This document shows, one piece after another, positions 23,952 to 34,793 of a stretch of 64,000 nt of DNA. Numbering within the stretch: the stretch's first letter is position 1; every line of letters begins with the position of its first letter. Location of the stretch: NCBI RefSeq assembly GCF_900143005.1, contig NZ_FRCS01000013.1, positions 62,001 to 126,000 of the forward strand, given 5' to 3'. The notes below the pieces were generated by a model that ran no database searches, was not told where the DNA came from, and saw nothing but the letters and a program-made list of their open reading frames with translations. This DNA comes from Cryptosporangium aurantiacum (GTDB lineage Bacteria; Actinomycetota; Actinomycetes; Mycobacteriales; Cryptosporangiaceae). The translations under genes were made by a program, and so were the position numbers.

Positions 23952-26573
23952 TCACCCGCCCGCCGCGGGGCGTGCGGGCAGGTGGAGGGCGGTGCGCGGA
24001 TCGTCGTCGGCGAGCGCGTGCGGCGTGTCCGGGAACGGATCCGGTGGCCCGGAATCTCCGCTCGCGACCGCCACACCGGCCGGAACCGGCTCCGGCGCTT
24101 CCTGGATCTCCGGCTCGGCCACGGGTCCCGCGATCGCCCGCGGCTCCTCGGGTGGTGGAGGCTCGGTCGCCGGCCCCTCGTCCGGCATTCGCGGACGCAA
24201 CCGCCCGACTAGCGACGCCACGACGCCGACCGAGGTCAGCAGGAACAGCGGGTACACGGTGCTGAACTGGCGCGCACCGGACGGCACGCCGACCAGCAGC
24301 CCCAGCAGCACGCTGACCACGCCGCCGCCCAGCGCGAGCGCCGCCAGCGGGTCGCGGAACGTCCGCAGCGGGGCGGCGATCACCGTCACCAGCAGCACGG
24401 CGCAGAGCAGGGCGTCGGCGGCGATGTACGTACCGTCCACCGAGGTCATGTCGTGGATCCGGTCGGCGATCGAGCCGACGACACCGCCGGTGCCCTCGGA
24501 GATCACCTCGCGGGCGCGGCCCAGGTACCGGGCGTCCACGATCGTGTTCACCTGCCCGAGCAGCACGATGCCGCCCGCCGCCAGCCCGGCCACGCCCGCG
24601 TACGGCCACCAGCGATTGCGTAGCGTCCGCGCGGAGACGCTCGCGCACAGCCAGGCCATGCCGACGGCACCCACCAGCGCGATCGACGTCGACCGGCTGG
24701 CCAGCGCCAGCAGGAGCAGCACCCCGAACGTGGCCAGCGCCCGCCTGCTGCGCGGCCCGTCCAGCGGCAGCGTGAACAGGCAGCCGATCGCCAGCGCGAT
24801 CGCGAGCATGTCCGCGGTGCCCGCCAGGCCGGCGACCGCGATCCGGTCGGTGAGCAGGAAGCCGACCGCGGTCAGCGTGGCCGCCGCGGCGCCCCAGCGG
24901 CGCGCCGCGAAGACCGTCAGCATCACGGTCGCGACCAGCAGCCCGATCACCGGGACGACCAGCAGCCCGCCGGACCCCATCAGCCCGACGAACGGCGCGG
25001 ACAGCAGCGGGTACACCAGGTTCGGGTCGGCCGACGTCGCGTGCTGGTAGATCCAGTAGTCGCCGTACTCCCAGCAGGAACCACCGCACCCGGACCCGAA
25101 GAACGGCATGTTGCGCAGGTCGACGTAGGTCTGGGCGGTGGCGTCGGCGGGTGAGTAGCCGAGGATCCGGTAGGTCCAGGCCAGGTGGTAGATGCTGCTC
25201 GGACCGTAGTGCCAGGTCCGCTCCGACAGCTCGGCGAAGGTCAGCGCGAGCAGCGACGCGATCACCGTCCAGCCGTGCAGCGGCAGCACACCGATCCAGC
25301 GCAGGCCGCGGCGCGTGGGCGACCATCGCCGGGCCGGGCGGATCGTCGCGGCGGCCGCCGCGACGGCCTTCGCCGGGAGGCGGTACGCCGGGGGCCGCGG
25401 GGCGGTCTCGGTCGATCGGGACGGACGCTGCCGGACCGGTCCCCACAGGTCGGCGAGCAGTGCCACGCCGGCCAGGACGAGCAGCGGGACGATCGGCGCG
25501 TGGTACCGGAACGACGCGGGCCAGAACTCGACGATGTTGATCGCGCTGACCGCCAGGAACGCCCCGGCCGCCATCGCGGAGATCTCGCTGCGGAATCGCC
25601 AGACCACGGCGACCGTCACGATCACCAGCAGCGCCATCAGTACCAGGTCGTACCGGACCCGCAGCAGGTCGGACGTGATGATGTTCCAGGTGACGTCGGG
25701 GAACGCGCCGAGCCCCTGGGACTGGAAGTACTGCTGGGACAGCGCGTTGAACTGCCCGGTCAGCGACAGTTCCTCGCCGCCGAAGATCATCGGCGTGATC
25801 AGCATCTGCGCGAGCAGGATGCCGAAGCCGACGAAGCTGCCCCAGAACGCGAACGGCAGCCAGACGTTGCGGAACTTGCGGTCCCGCACGGCCACCAGCA
25901 GCCAGGCGAACCCGACCGCGGCGGGCAGCGCGATCGCGAACTGCCGGTTGAGCATCCCGATGCCGACCAGGACGACGTACGCGATCAGGTGTTTCCGAGT
26001 GACGCGTTTGGCCAGCGGCAGCAGCAGCAACGGCAACGCCAGCAGCGCGAACGCCGGGCCCTCGGTGTGCGCGACGACGCTCCACCGGGACACGTAGACC
26101 GGCAGCAGCAGCACGGTGCCCGCGAGCAGCGCCCAGCGCTGGCCCCAGAGGCGGGACGCCAGCAGCACGGTCGCGACGACGGCCAGCGCGTAGCCGACGA
26201 TCGGCACGACGAGCATGCCCATCGGCCCCATCAGCGCGACGAATGGCGCGGAGAGGAACGGCAGCAGGACGCGCGGCCCGACGACCGCCGCGTACTGCCC
26301 CGTGAAGAACTTCTCGTGATAGTCGTCCGGCCAGCAGGACCAGCAGTCCTTCAGGCCGGCGTTGTCCCACATGTAGTTGTACGAGAGCTGCGCGGCCTCG
26401 GCCTGCGGGTGGCCCAGGTACCAGTAGGTCCAGGCCAGGTAGATGCGGGAGTCCGGGCCGAACTGGGGGTTGGTGATCAGCGCCAGCGCTACCGCGAGCA
26501 CATAAAGCAGCGCGAGGAGCAACCACCCACGGACCGGGAGCGCCGCCGTGAGCCGGCGGGTGATCGTCTTCAC
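23952..26573 (-). CDS. Large polytopic membrane protein with internal duplication, GT-C-like
   Basis: An 873-residue membrane protein with some twenty hydrophobic segments, built from two similar halves. Residues ~38-150 (GPDSRIYLAWTYWYLG; LLPFLSAPFVALMGPMG; LLVVPIVGYALA) repeat at ~456-570 (GPSSIYHLAWTYRILG; VYPLLSAPFVGLMGSGG; LLVVPVIGLLVA). A Pro/Glu-rich tail of ~70 residues ends the protein. The fold pattern and the acidic residue after the first segment suggest a GT-C type, lipid-linked sugar transferase, but the second half has Ser in place of that Asp, so it may be inactive. GTG start. It lies between arc and dop on the same strand. Function unknown. Confidence 0.65.
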   Translation of the reverse strand: MKTITRRLTAALPVRGWLLLALLYVLAVALALITNPQFGPDSRIYLAWTYWYLGHPQAEAAQLSYNYMWDNAGLKDCWSCWPDDYHEKFFTGQYAAVVGPRVLLPFLSAPFVALMGPMGMLVVPIVGYALAVVATVLLASRLWGQRWALLAGTVLLLPVYVSRWSVVAHTEGPAFALLALPLLLLPLAKRVTRKHLIAYVVLVGIGMLNRQFAIALPAAVGFAWLLVAVRDRKFRNVWLPFAFWGSFVGFGILLAQMLITPMIFGGEELSLTGQFNALSQQYFQSQGLGAFPDVTWNIITSDLLRVRYDLVLMALLVIVTVAVVWRFRSEISAMAAGAFLAVSAINIVEFWPASFRYHAPIVPLLVLAGVALLADLWGPVRQRPSRSTETAPRPPAYRLPAKAVAAAAATIRPARRWSPTRRGLRWIGVLPLHGWTVIASLLALTFAELSERTWHYGPSSIYHLAWTYRILGYSPADATAQTYVDLRNMPFFGSGCGGSCWEYGDYWIYQHATSADPNLVYPLLSAPFVGLMGSGGLLVVPVIGLLVATVMLTVFAARRWGAAAATLTAVGFLLTDRIAVAGLAGTADMLAIALAIGCLFTLPLDGPRSRRALATFGVLLLLALASRSTSIALVGAVGMAWLCASVSARTLRNRWWPYAGVAGLAAGGIVLLGQVNTIVDARYLGRAREVISEGTGGVVGSIADRIHDMTSVDGTYIAADALLCAVLLVTVIAAPLRTFRDPLAALALGGGVVSVLLGLLVGVPSGARQFSTVYPLFLLTSVGVVASLVGRLRPRMPDEGPATEPPPPEEPRAIAGPVAEPEIQEAPEPVPAGVAVASGDSGPPDPFPDTPHALADDDPRTALHLPARPAAGG

Positions 26574-26628
26574 GTGGCGCCTTGTTGCGTCATCTCAGCG
26601 GATGGTCCCGGTTTCGGTGCGGAGAGGT

Positions 26629-26656
26629 GCCCGGAGACCGTAGTGCGTCTCCGGGC
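26629..26656 (-). terminator. Terminator after arc
   Basis: GCCCGGAGAC (26629-26638) and GTCTCCGGGC (26647-26656) form a perfect 10-bp stem with an 8-base loop, 18 bases past the leftward arc stop codon. Confidence 0.7.
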
Positions 26657-26673
26657 GGCCCGTCATCGGCGGG

Positions 26674-28461
26674 TCAGAGATACTGTCCCGTATTGCTCAC
26701 GGTGTCGATCGACCGACCCGCCTCGCTGCCCTTGCCGCCGGAGACGAGCGTGCGGATGTAAACGATCCGCTCGCCCTTCTTACCGGAGATCCGAGCCCAG
26801 TCGTCCGGGTTGGTCGTGTTCGGGAGGTCTTCGTTCTCCCGGAACTCATCGACGCAGGCGTCCAGCAGGTGCTGCATCCGGACGCCCTTCTGGTTGAGCG
26901 TCAGGAAGTCCTTGATCGCCATCTTCTTCGCCCGGTCAACGATGTTCTGGATCATCGCGCCGGAGTTGAAGTCCTTGAAGTAGAGGACTTCCTTGTCGCC
27001 GTTGGCGTACGTCACCTCGAGGAAGCGGTTCTCCTCGGTCTCGGTGTACATCCGCTCCACCACGCCCTGAATCATCGCGTCCAGGGTCGCCTGGCGGGAG
27101 CCGCCGTTGGCAGCGACGTCGTCGCCGTGGATCGGCACCGAGGCGGTGATGTACTTGCTGAAGATGTCCTTGGCCGCTTCGGCGTCCGGACGCTCGATCT
27201 TGATCTTCACGTCCAGCCGGCCCGGCCGCAGGATCGCCGGGTCGATCATGTCCTCGCGGTTGGACGCGCCGATCACGATGACGTTCTCCAGGCCTTCGAC
27301 GCCGTCGATCTCGGACAGCAGCTGGGGAACGATCGTGTTCTCGACGTCCGAGGAGACGCCGGAGCCACGGGTACGGAAGATCGAGTCCATCTCGTCGAAG
27401 AACACGATCACCGGGGTGCCGCCGGACGCCTTCTCCCGCGCACGCTGGAAGATCAGGCGGATGTGCCGCTCGGTCTCACCGACGTACTTGTTGAGCAGCT
27501 CCGGGCCCTTGATGTTGAGGAAGAACGACTTGCCGGCGTTCGTGCCGGTGTCGCCGCGCACCTCGGCCACCTTCTTGGCCAGCGAGTTCGCCACCGCCTT
27601 CGCGATGAGCGTCTTACCGCAGCCGGGCGGGCCGTAGAGCAGGACGCCCTTCGGCGGCCGCAGCTCGTGCTCGCGGAACAGGTCCGCGTGCAGGAACGGC
27701 AACTCGACCGCGTCCCGGATCTGCTCGATCTGGGACGAGAGGCCACCGATCGACGTGTAGTCGATGTCAGGCACCTCTTCGAGCACGAGCTCCTCGACCT
27801 CGGACTTCGGGATGCGCTCGTAGGCGTAGGCCGACCGCGGCTCCAGCAGGAGCGCGTCGCCTGCCCGCAACTGCACCTCGTCGAGGGTATGGGCCAGGTA
27901 CACGACCCGCTCCTCGTCCGCGCGGGACAGCACGAGCGCGCGGTCGCGCACGCCCGTCTCGTCCTCCAGGACCTCCTTGAGCGTCACTACTTCGCCGGCC
28001 CGTTCCACACCGAGGGCCTGCACGACGTTGAGGGCATCGTTGAGCATGACCTCTTGGCCGCGGCGGAGCGACTCGAGCTCCACCGACGGGGAGACGGCGA
28101 CACGCAGTTTGCGTCCGCCGGTGAACACGTCGACGGTGCCGTCGTCGTGTGCGGCCAGGAAGACCCCGTAGCCGCTGGGCGGCTGGGCCAACCGGTCGAT
28201 CTCCTCTTTCAGCGCAACGATCTGGGTACGCGCTTCTCGAAGGGTCGAGGCCAGTTTGTCGTTCTGTTCCGTGAGGCGAGAGATCGTGGCTTGCGCGGTG
28301 GCAAGACGATCCTCGAGGGTCCGGACGTGCCGGGGCCCTTCCGTGAGCTTGCGGCGCAGGAGCTGGACTTCCTCCTGGAGGAAGTCCACCTGGGCCGTGA
28401 GATCGCGGACCTCCGCCTCGCGGCGCGCATTGCCGTGCGCGTCGTCTCGGTTTGTGTTCAC
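26674..28461 (-). CDS. arc: Proteasome-associated AAA ATPase ARC/Mpa
   Basis: A 595-residue hexameric ATPase that recognises Pup, unfolds tagged proteins and threads them into the 20S core. In order: N-terminal coiled coil (~10-80; [19 protein letters not shown]), two OB-type domains (~90-235), AAA module with Walker A GPPGCGKT (~273), Walker [11 protein letters not shown] (~350) and second-region [20 protein letters not shown], and the C-terminal GQYL end that docks into the PrcA ring to open the gate. The GTG at 28461, with GGGGGAGG 9 bases upstream, is preferred over an ATG at 28569 that adds unrelated Cys-rich residues. The family name is mpa in mycobacteria. Confidence 0.96.
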   Translation of the reverse strand: MNTNRDDAHGNARREAEVRDLTAQVDFLQEEVQLLRRKLTEGPRHVRTLEDRLATAQATISRLTEQNDKLASTLREARTQIVALKEEIDRLAQPPSGYGVFLAAHDDGTVDVFTGGRKLRVAVSPSVELESLRRGQEVMLNDALNVVQALGVERAGEVVTLKEVLEDETGVRDRALVLSRADEERVVYLAHTLDEVQLRAGDALLLEPRSAYAYERIPKSEVEELVLEEVPDIDYTSIGGLSSQIEQIRDAVELPFLHADLFREHELRPPKGVLLYGPPGCGKTLIAKAVANSLAKKVAEVRGDTGTNAGKSFFLNIKGPELLNKYVGETERHIRLIFQRAREKASGGTPVIVFFDEMDSIFRTRGSGVSSDVENTIVPQLLSEIDGVEGLENVIVIGASNREDMIDPAILRPGRLDVKIKIERPDAEAAKDIFSKYITASVPIHGDDVAANGGSRQATLDAMIQGVVERMYTETEENRFLEVTYANGDKEVLYFKDFNSGAMIQNIVDRAKKMAIKDFLTLNQKGVRMQHLLDACVDEFRENEDLPNTTNPDDWARISGKKGERIVYIRTLVSGGKGSEAGRSIDTVSNTGQYL

Positions 28462-28729
28462 GAGCGGCCACCTCCCCCGGTGATCGGTGCACCAACAGTA
28501 CCGACTCACCCACAGAGCCGTCGTGCAGTCGATGCCCGCGTCACAGAAGGGAAACTTTGTCCTGTTCACTCATGCGGTGTAGGGACATGACGGGTCGACA
28601 CGCCAGGTTCACCTAGGGTAAACGGCGGTGCCAACCTCTCCTCCCCGGTGGGCGGTGACCGTGCGGCGTGCCTACGCTGGCAGCGCCGATTCAGTCGGCA
28701 GACGCACCGGTGGGGCCGAGGGAGGACAC

Positions 28730-29023
28730 GTGTCGGAGAGTGCGGGCACCGAGGCTCCGCTGCGGGTCTGGGTCGACCAGGATCTCTGCACGGGCGACGG
28801 TCTTTGCGTCCAGTACGCCCCGGAGGTTTTCGAGTTCGACATCGACGGGCTCGCCTACGTGAAGGGCGACGACGGTGAGCTACGGACCGCCAAGGGCGAG
28901 CAGGTGCCGGTACCGGGGCGGCTGCGACTGGACGTGATCGACTCGGCGAAGGAGTGCCCCGGCGATTGCATTCACGTCGTCCGCGCCGACGACGGCCTCC
29001 CAGTAGCGGGCCCCGCCGCCTGA
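28730..29023 (+). CDS. Ferredoxin with CxxDxxC cluster motif
   Basis: A 97-residue single-cluster ferredoxin. The cluster-binding residues are CTGDGLC (~19-25) and a distal CP in AKECPGDC (~76). In this CxxDxxC pattern the middle ligand of the usual CxxCxxC is Asp, as in the Pyrococcus ferredoxin, so the cluster may be [3Fe-4S] or an Asp-ligated [4Fe-4S]. An extra Cys follows the CP. Such ferredoxins commonly feed cytochromes P450 or other oxidoreductases; no partner is adjacent. The GTG at 28730 has GGAGG at 28721-28725; a longer GTG-type start at 28628 would add 34 residues without homology to ferredoxins. Confidence 0.85.
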   Translation: MSESAGTEAPLRVWVDQDLCTGDGLCVQYAPEVFEFDIDGLAYVKGDDGELRTAKGEQVPVPGRLRLDVIDSAKECPGDCIHVVRADDGLPVAGPAA

Positions 29024-29036
29024 CGAGTGCGCTAGC

Positions 29037-29062
29037 GCTCGTGTTCTGACCTGGAGCCCGCC
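29037..29062. repeat. Dispersed 26-bp repeat, copy 1
   Basis: This sequence (core CTGACCTGGAGCCCGCC) recurs at 60363-60388 with a single mismatch in 26 bases. Both copies lie in short gaps between convergent genes. It is preceded here by an imperfect palindrome around GCGCTAGCGC (29029-29038). Confidence 0.75.
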
Positions 29063-29115
29063 GAGGACGAGGCTGGCGTCCGCGCGCGAGGCCGCCTCGA
29101 CCTTGCTGTGGGCCG

Positions 29116-30879
<1,764 letters not shown>

Positions 30880-30893
30880 CTAACCTGACCGGC

Positions 30894-31808
30894 ATGAGCA
30901 CCGCGACCGACCCGCTTCCCACCTCCGGCGCGCCGGCTCCCGGCGGCCCGGGTCCGGACGGGCGGACCGCGCTGACGATTATCGGGTCGCTCTCACCCTC
31001 GCGGGCCTCCGACTTCAAGACCTGCCCGCTGCTCTACCGGTTCCGCAGCATCGACCGGCTGCCCCAGCGTCCCACCACCGCCGCCACCCGCGGCACGCTC
31101 GTCCACGCTGTGCTCGAGCGGCTGTTCGACCTGCCGCCCGGTCAACGTTCCCCGGATGCGGCGGAGGCCCTCCTGGAGCCGGAGTGGGCCCGCCTGAGCA
31201 CCGAGGCGCCGGAGCTGGCCGAGCTGTTCGAGACGCCGGAGGCGCTGACCGAGTGGCTCGCGTCGGCTCGATCGCTGCTGGCCGCCTACTTCACGCTGGA
31301 AGACCCGAACCGGCTCGCCCCGGCCGAGCGCGAACGCCTGGTCGAGGTCGTGCTCGACTCCGGCCTGCGGCTGCGGGGTTTCGTCGACCGCATCGACGTC
31401 GCACCGAGCGGCGACATCCGGGTCGTCGACTACAAGACCGGCGCAGCGCCCCGCGAGTCGTTCGAGGGCAAGGCGATGTTCCAGCTCAAGTTCTACGCGC
31501 TGGTCATCTGGCGCACCCGGGGTGTCGTGCCCCGGCTGCTGCGCCTGCTCTACCTCGGCGACCGCGAGGTGCTCGACTACGTCCCCGACCCCGACGAGCT
31601 GATCCGGTTCGAGCGGACGCTCCAGGCGCTCTGGACCGCGATCGATCGGGCGACCACCGCGCGCGAGTTCCGGGCCAACCCCGGCCCGCTCTGCGGTTGG
31701 TGCGACCACCAGGAGCTGTGCCCGGCGCACGGCGGTACGCCGCCGCCGTTCCCGGAGGTGCTGCCTCCGCTCACCGAGGCGGCACCGACCCCGGCCGCCG
31801 AAGACTGA
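30894..31808 (+). CDS. RecB-family (Cas4/AddB-like) Fe-S exonuclease
   Basis: A 304-residue PD-(D/E)xK nuclease. The catalytic core is VDRIDVAPSGDIRVVDYKTG (motif D-x-(E/Q)xK as DYK), preceded by the RGTLVHAVLERLF motif with its His. Four cysteines for an iron-sulfur cluster bracket the domain: one near the start (FKTCPLLYRF) and three at the end (CGWCDHQELC). This is the standalone RecB-like nuclease conserved next to trmI in actinobacteria; it probably acts in DNA repair. The ATG at 30894 follows a TAACCT box by 7 bases and lacks a ribosome site, so a leaderless mRNA is likely. Confidence 0.85.
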   Translation: MSTATDPLPTSGAPAPGGPGPDGRTALTIIGSLSPSRASDFKTCPLLYRFRSIDRLPQRPTTAATRGTLVHAVLERLFDLPPGQRSPDAAEALLEPEWARLSTEAPELAELFETPEALTEWLASARSLLAAYFTLEDPNRLAPAERERLVEVVLDSGLRLRGFVDRIDVAPSGDIRVVDYKTGAAPRESFEGKAMFQLKFYALVIWRTRGVVPRLLRLLYLGDREVLDYVPDPDELIRFERTLQALWTAIDRATTAREFRANPGPLCGWCDHQELCPAHGGTPPPFPEVLPPLTEAAPTPAAED

Positions 31809-31829
31809 CCAGCAGCGCTCGGCCCGTCG

Positions 31830-32640
31830 CCCCGCCCCCGCAGCCGCTGCACCCCACTGGCCCCCTGCACCCGCTGCACCCACTGCGCGCTGCGCCTGTT
31901 ACCCGTTGCATCCACGGCCGCGCGGCCCGCTGCACCCCGCGGCGCGCTACACCCGCCAGGGGCGCCAGGCACGGGGCGCGCACAGCCCGCCGAGCGCACA
32001 GCCCGCCGGGGCCCCAGGCACGGGGCGCGCACAGCCCGCCGGGCGCACAGCCCGCCGAAGGCAGGGGCCCGCAGAGCGCACGCCGGGCACGGGTCCGCTG
32101 CGCCCGCCGGGTCCGCTGCGCCCGCCGGGTCCGCTGCGCCCGCCGGGCGCGCAGAGCCCGCCAGGCGCGGGCGCAGGGCGCGCAGGGCGCAGGCACCGCG
32201 CACCACAGGGCACCGCGCACCGCGCAGGGCGCAGGGCACCGCGCACCGCGCAGGCGCAGGGCGCAGGCGCAGGGCACCGCGCACCGCGCAGGGCGCAGGC
32301 CCAGGGCACCGCGCACCGCGCAGGCGTAGGGCACCGCGCACCGCGCAGGCGCAGGCGCAGGCCCAGGGCACCGCGCACCGCGCAGGGCGCAGGCCCAGGG
32401 CACCGCGCACCGCGCAGGCCCAGCGCACCGCGCACCGCGCACCGCGCAGGCGCAGGGCACCGCGCACCGCGCAGGGCGCAGGCCCAGCGCACCGCGCACC
32501 GCGCACCGCGCAGGCCCAGCGCACCGCGCACCGCGCACCGCGCAGGGCGCAGGGCACCGCGCACCGCGCAGGGCGCAGGCCCAGGGCGCAGGCGCGGGGC
32601 GCGGGGGCCGGCGAGCGGGCCGACGCGGGCTTGCCGCGTG
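31830..32640. repeat. GC-rich low-complexity array B
   Basis: Some 800 bases of repeats within the 933-base gap between the RecB-like and histidine kinase genes. Sub-arrays: three perfect 18-bp units at 32091-32144, and twelve copies of the 19-mer GCACCGCGCACCGCGCAGG between 32210 and 32572, separated by GCGCAGG/GCCCAG filler. From about 32170 to 32600 the + strand contains almost no thymine. No repeat is flanked by unique spacers, so this is not a CRISPR. No gene is supported; translated frames are Ala/Arg/Pro/Cys polymers. Confidence 0.85.
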
Positions 32641-32741
32641 CTGGCGGCTGGCCTGGCGGCGCAGTGGCCTCACCGGCCGCAGGGAGCCGTCCGGCCACAC
32701 CGCCACCGGCTCGCGGGACACGGTCGGCGAAGATGTGAGAC

Positions 32742-34061
32742 ATGCGACTGCCCTGGCCGGAGAATTTGTACCGGCCGGCGGACGACCGGGCCGGCGAACC
32801 GGCGCCGCCGGTCGCGTCCTGGCGCGCGCTCGGCGTCGACGCGGCGCTGGCCGGCGCGATCCTCGTGCTGTTCGCGGTGGTAGCCGGTCCGCTCGAGCCC
32901 GGGCCGCTTCGCGCCGAGGACGGCCCGGCGTGGGCGATCGGGCTGGCGCTGGTCGGCGTCGTCCCGGTCGCGCTGCGCCGGGTCGCGCCGCTCACCGCGA
33001 CCGGCCTGGTCTGCGGCGCGATGCTGCTCGGCGAGTGGCAGGCGGCCAGCCAGGGCGTGGCCGCCGTCGCGGCGCTGATCCTCGCCTACACCCGGGGCGC
33101 GCTGGCGCCGCTGCGACAGGCGGTGCTCGCGACGCTGGCGCTGGGCGCGTGCGGCGCGGCGGTGGGGCTCGTCGGGCCGGGGGCGACCGGGCCACGGTGG
33201 GCCACGGTCTCGGCCGGGCTGCTCGCGTTACTGGCGTGCTTCTTCCTCGGGAGGACGGTGTTCACTCGGCGGGCGTACACCGCGGCGCTCGAGGAACGGG
33301 CGCGCGTGGCCGAGCTCAACCGCGAGACCGCGGCGCGCCAGGCGGTCCTCGACGAGCGTCGCCGGATCGCCCGTGAGCTGCACGACATGGTCGCTCACCA
33401 CGTCAGCGTGATGGGCGTACTGGCCACCGGCGCCCGCCGGACGCTCCGCCGCGACCCGGACGCCGCCGACGAGGCCCTGCGCACGATCGAGGACACCGGG
33501 AGGGCCAGTCTGAGGGAGATGCGGCGCCTGCTCGACGTCCTGCGCTCGGACGATGAGCGCGCCCCCGAGGAGCCACCGCCGCCTGCCCCCGGCGTCGCCG
33601 GGCTGGAGCAGCTCGTCGAGCAGGTGCGCGAGGCCGGGCTGCCGGTGGAGCTGACCGTCACCGGCGCCGCGACCGACCTGGAGCCGGGCGTCGACCTGAC
33701 CGTGTTCCGGCTCGTGCAGGAGGCGCTCACGAACACGCTGAAGCACGCCGGCGCCGCGCACGCCAAGGTCGCGCTGGAGTTCGCGGTCGACGGCGTCCGT
33801 ATCACGGTGACCGACGACGGGCACGGTCCGGCCCCCGGCAATCTTCGTCTGGGCCACGGCCTGGTGGGGATGCGGGAACGGGTCGCCCTCTACGGTGGCA
33901 CGCTGCGGACCGGCGCGCGGGCGGGCGGCGGCTTCCGGGTCTCGGCCCGGCTGCCGCTCGACGGTGTCTCCCGGTCCTCGCCCCCGCCGTCGGGACGAAC
34001 GACGTCCCCGGCGGGAGCGACGCTCTCGGACGGACCCCCACTGCAGGAAGGGACGAGGTGA
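32742..34061 (+). CDS. NarL-type sensor histidine kinase (module 1)
   Basis: A 439-residue membrane sensor: about four to five membrane segments (~30-185), a dimerisation/phosphoacceptor domain of the HisKA_3 type with His in RRIARELHDMVAHHVSVM (~220), and a HATPase_c domain (VQEALTNTLKHA; VTDDGHGPAPG; GLVGMRERVALYGG). The short membrane domain without an extracellular sensor resembles intramembrane-sensing kinases that watch cell-envelope stress or antibiotics. A ~45-residue Ser/Pro-rich tail ends it. Its stop overlaps the start of the response regulator gene (GTGA). Upstream lies repeat array B. Confidence 0.9.
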   Translation: MRLPWPENLYRPADDRAGEPAPPVASWRALGVDAALAGAILVLFAVVAGPLEPGPLRAEDGPAWAIGLALVGVVPVALRRVAPLTATGLVCGAMLLGEWQAASQGVAAVAALILAYTRGALAPLRQAVLATLALGACGAAVGLVGPGATGPRWATVSAGLLALLACFFLGRTVFTRRAYTAALEERARVAELNRETAARQAVLDERRRIARELHDMVAHHVSVMGVLATGARRTLRRDPDAADEALRTIEDTGRASLREMRRLLDVLRSDDERAPEEPPPPAPGVAGLEQLVEQVREAGLPVELTVTGAATDLEPGVDLTVFRLVQEALTNTLKHAGAAHAKVALEFAVDGVRITVTDDGHGPAPGNLRLGHGLVGMRERVALYGGTLRTGARAGGGFRVSARLPLDGVSRSSPPPSGRTTSPAGATLSDGPPLQEGTR

Positions 34062-34741
34062 CCGACGCCGCGCAACCCCGACGGATCCAGGTCCTCCTGG
34101 CCGACGACCAACCGCTGCTCCGCACCGGCTTCCGGATGGTGCTGGGCGCCGAGCCCGACCTCGACGTCGTCGGCGAGGCGGGCGACGGGGTCGAGGCCGT
34201 CGAGCTGACCCGGCGGCTGCTGCCGTCGGTCGTGCTGATGGACGTCCGGATGCCCCGGATGGACGGGGTCGCCGCGACCCGGGCCATCGTCGCCGCCGGG
34301 CTGCCCAGCCGTGTACTCGTGCTGACGACGTTCGACCTGGACGAGTACGTGGTGGGCGCGCTCCGGGCCGGCGCCAGCGGTTTCCTGTCCAAGGACGTCC
34401 CCGCCGAGGAGCTGATCGCCGGGATCCGCACGGTCGCGGCCGGGGAGGCCGTGGTGTCGCCGCGCATCCTCCGCCGGTTGCTCGACCAGTTCGCCGACCG
34501 GCTGCCGGAGCCGGGCGTCGACCGGCGCGGCCCGCTGTCCGCGCTCACCGAGCGGGAGCAGGAGGTGCTGACGCTGATGGCGCGGGGCCGCTCGAACGGG
34601 GAGATCGCCCGCGAGCTGTTCGTCAGCGAGACGACGGTCAAGACCCACGTCGGGCACGTGCTGACGAAGCTGGGCCTCCGGGACCGCGTCCAGGCGGTGA
34701 TCCTCGCGTACGAGACCGGCCTCGTCCGTCCGCAGTCCTGA
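34058..34741 (+). CDS. NarL/LuxR-family response regulator (module 1)
   Basis: A 227-residue regulator with a receiver domain (~10-125; acceptor Asp in VVLMDVRMPRMDG ~60, conserved Thr in VLTTFDLDEYV, Lys in GFLSKDVPAEEL) and a LuxR helix-turn-helix (~160-225; LTEREQEVLTLMARGRSNGEI). GTG start overlaps the kinase stop, with GGGACGAG upstream, so the pair is co-translated. The likely target is the MacB/FtsX-type exporter starting at 35714, as in similar kinase-regulator-exporter modules; a second copy of this arrangement is at 50204-55465. Confidence 0.9.
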   Translation: MTDAAQPRRIQVLLADDQPLLRTGFRMVLGAEPDLDVVGEAGDGVEAVELTRRLLPSVVLMDVRMPRMDGVAATRAIVAAGLPSRVLVLTTFDLDEYVVGALRAGASGFLSKDVPAEELIAGIRTVAAGEAVVSPRILRRLLDQFADRLPEPGVDRRGPLSALTEREQEVLTLMARGRSNGEIARELFVSETTVKTHVGHVLTKLGLRDRVQAVILAYETGLVRPQS

Positions 34742-34745
34742 CGAA

Positions 34746-34793
34746 CGTCAACCCGGGGTTGACGCTAGGCGAACGTCAACCTAGGGTTGACGC
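34746..34793 (+). promoter_or_regulatory. Leaderless promoter covered by two tandem palindromic operators
   Basis: Operator 1 (34746-34764, CGTCAACCC-G-GGGTTGACG) and operator 2 (34774-34792, CGTCAACCTAGGGTTGACG) are near-identical palindromes 28 bases apart. The right arm of operator 1 supplies a -35 TTGACG (34759-34764). Exactly 17 bases later operator 2 supplies a -10 TAGGGT (34782-34787). The ATG follows 6 bases on. A protein bound to both sites would cover the whole promoter. Confidence 0.75.

Noticed and set aside
32091-32572. CRISPR array
   Set aside because: Repeats are contiguous or separated by short repetitive filler; there are no unique spacers of constant length and no cas genes.
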